Below are positions 52,366 through 53,538 of a stretch of 53,538 nucleotides of DNA, one piece after another. Source of the stretch: Bacteroidia bacterium (GTDB lineage Bacteria > Bacteroidota > Bacteroidia > AKYH767-A > 2013-40CM-41-45); contig JADZBN010000100.1 of the NCBI GenBank assembly GCA_020852075.1, positions 1 through 53,538 on the forward strand. The letters run 5' to 3'. A model generated the notes under the pieces. That model did no database searches. It was given only the letters and a program-made list of their open reading frames with translations, and had not been told where the DNA came from. Each line of letters starts with the position of its first letter. Position 1 is the first letter of the stretch. A program made the translations under genes and the position numbers.

Positions 52366-53538
52366 TTGCCGGAAAAAATAAAGATCGCATTAATCGGCAA
52401 TCCCAACAGCGGAAAGTCCACTGTATTCAATGCCCTCACCGGACTGAACCAGAAGATTGCCAATTATCCCGGAGTGACCGTAGATAAACGGTCCGGTACT
52501 ACAACTCTCAGGCGGGAAAATGGACAAACATTTACTGCCGAAATTATTGACCTCCCCGGGACTTATTCGCTGTATCCCAAATCCCCGGAGGAGCAGGTGC
52601 CCTTTCAACTTTTGTGTGATCCTCACAATAGCATACACCCTGATTTAACCCTTGTGGTTGCCGACGGAACAAACCTGAAGCGGAACCTGTTCCTCTGTTC
52701 GCAGATCATTGATCTGAAAATTCCGGTAATCCTTGTTGTAAACATGATGGATATCGTCAGGTTTAAAGGGATTAAAATAGATTTTGACAAAATTTCCTCG
52801 GCCCTTGGCATTCCGGTTATTCCCATGAACGGAAGAAAAATGGAAGGATTAAAGGAATTGAAGTCCTGTATGGGAAAAAACCTTACCGTCCCGATGAAAG
52901 ACTTTCTGGATGTCAGGGAATTTTCTCCGGGAGTAGTTGACGGCATCCGTGAACTGGTAAAAGTCAACAGCAGCTATAATGCCTTTCTGGTGGCCAATAA
53001 CCTTGACCTGATTTCCAATTTCGAAATTCACGAATGGAAGAAAGATAAAATCAGGGCAATATGTTATGATGCGGGGTTCAATCCTCCTCAAATGCAGGCG
53101 AAGGAAACCCTGGAGCGGTATAAAGTGATTTCACGGATTATCCAGGATGCGGTAATGAATCCGGGCGCTCCCGTTCATACATCCTATACCTACAAGATTG
53201 ACTCCCTCCTAACACATAGAATATGGGGCTATGTCATTTTCCTGATCATCTTGTTCCTGGTCTTCCAGTCCATTTTTGCCTGGGCTACGTATCCCATGGA
53301 TCTGATTGATTCTGGATTCAGTTGGCTGAATACCCGGGTACGGAATACATTACCTGCAGGAATTCTTAACGATCTGATGGTGGATGGCATCCTGGCCGGA
53401 TTGAACGGGATCGTGGTTTTCATCCCTCAGATTGCCGGGGTGGTCTTTTTTGTAAGTCTTCTTGAAGACACCGGCTATATGGCGCGGGTAAGTTTTATCA
53501 GGGATAAAATGATGCGAAAATTCGGGCTCAACGGCAAA
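52366..53538 (+). CDS. feoB: Ferrous iron transport protein B, 3'-truncated
   Basis: The first 391 residues of FeoB run open to the window end. The G domain has G1 GNPNSGKSTVFN (residues ~11-22), G2/switch I region ANYPGVTVDKRSG, G3 DLPGTYSLYP and G4-like NMMD; it is followed by the GDI helical domain and the first membrane helices (GYVIFLIILFLVFQSIF, GIVVFIPQIAGVVFFVSLLEDTGYMAR). TTG 52366 is the only usable start in frame after the feoA stop, giving PEKIKIALIGNPN. Inner-membrane Fe(II) channel/transporter. Confidence 0.93.
   Translation, partial: MPEKIKIALIGNPNSGKSTVFNALTGLNQKIANYPGVTVDKRSGTTTLRRENGQTFTAEIIDLPGTYSLYPKSPEEQVPFQLLCDPHNSIHPDLTLVVADGTNLKRNLFLCSQIIDLKIPVILVVNMMDIVRFKGIKIDFDKISSALGIPVIPMNGRKMEGLKELKSCMGKNLTVPMKDFLDVREFSPGVVDGIRELVKVNSSYNAFLVANNLDLISNFEIHEWKKDKIRAICYDAGFNPPQMQAKETLERYKVISRIIQDAVMNPGAPVHTSYTYKIDSLLTHRIWGYVIFLIILFLVFQSIFAWATYPMDLIDSGFSWLNTRVRNTLPAGILNDLMVDGILAGLNGIVVFIPQIAGVVFFVSLLEDTGYMARVSFIRDKMMRKFGLNGK

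Noticed and set aside
1-53538. CRISPR array, defence island, prophage or insertion sequence
   Set aside because: No regularly spaced repeats, cas, integrase, transposase or terminal inverted repeats were seen; gene content is housekeeping and catabolic.

Overview
The window is an ordinary chromosomal stretch of a free-living, probably aerobic member of the Bacteroidota. The evidence is two secreted proteins with a C-terminal type IX secretion (T9SS) sorting domain, lipoproteins, TonB-receptor-like barrels, a Bacteroidetes-style rpsF-rpsR-rplI cluster, weak Shine-Dalgarno sequences, and about twenty -7 boxes of the type TAnnTTTG/A just upstream of genes, several with a TTG or TTTG element 19-23 nt further up. 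I see no CRISPR array, prophage, insertion sequence, tRNA or rRNA. About forty-seven genes are supported; the first (polysaccharide deacetylase) and last (feoB) are cut by the window edges.

Layout. 1-3.7 kb (+): deacetylase, FemAB/GNAT-like acyltransferase, upp, a membrane protein and a YjjG-type nucleotidase. 3.8-6.7 kb: a small Cys/Lys-rich exported protein (-), a MacB/FtsX-type permease (+), and rpsF-rpsR-rplI (-). 7-11.7 kb: paaZ, an unknown gene, a frameshifted methyltransferase, a degenerate gap and an enoyl-CoA hydratase-family gene. 11.7-16.6 kb (-): a 1028-aa TPR protein followed by an outer-membrane barrel. 16.7-20.8 kb: a lipoprotein, a small conserved ORF and ftsE (+), facing two glycosyltransferases (-). 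21.1-24.6 kb (+): paaA-paaB-paaC-paaD-paaG, with an in-frame TAG in paaG. 24.6-30.8 kb: HU (-), dnaX (+), a long gap, gyrB (+) and a methyltransferase (-). 31-36.4 kb: an M20 amidohydrolase and a 1099-aa propeller/barrel protein (-), and a divergent metallo-beta-lactamase-fold hydrolase (+). 36.4-39.7 kb (-): kynU-kmo-PAP2-like operon. 39.9-43.1 kb: hemL (+) against a three-gene minus-strand unit (exported protein, UbiA-like protein, 25-residue-repeat protein). 43.3-50.1 kb (+): gcvP and two tandem T9SS cargo proteins. 50.2-51.7 kb (-): mlaE-mlaF. 51.8-53.5 kb (+): a 48-aa lipoprotein and feoA-feoB.

How the genes work together. PaaABCD epoxidise phenylacetyl-CoA, PaaG isomerises the epoxide to the oxepin, and PaaZ opens the ring; the enoyl-CoA hydratase-family protein could act in the later beta-oxidation. 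The epoxidase reductase PaaE and the ligase PaaK are not in the window. KynU and Kmo are two consecutive steps of tryptophan/kynurenine breakdown. MlaE/MlaF move phospholipid, and FeoA/FeoB import ferrous iron under a promoter with a near-perfect palindromic operator candidate.

No wholly new system could be proved. The best leads are the TPR/barrel gene pair, the exact 25-residue repeat protein, the propeller-barrel chimera, the structured leaders of gyrB and paaZ, the feo operator, and two apparent gene lesions (paaG TAG, methyltransferase frameshift) that are either real decay or sequence errors. All names are from reading the translations; no database search was run.
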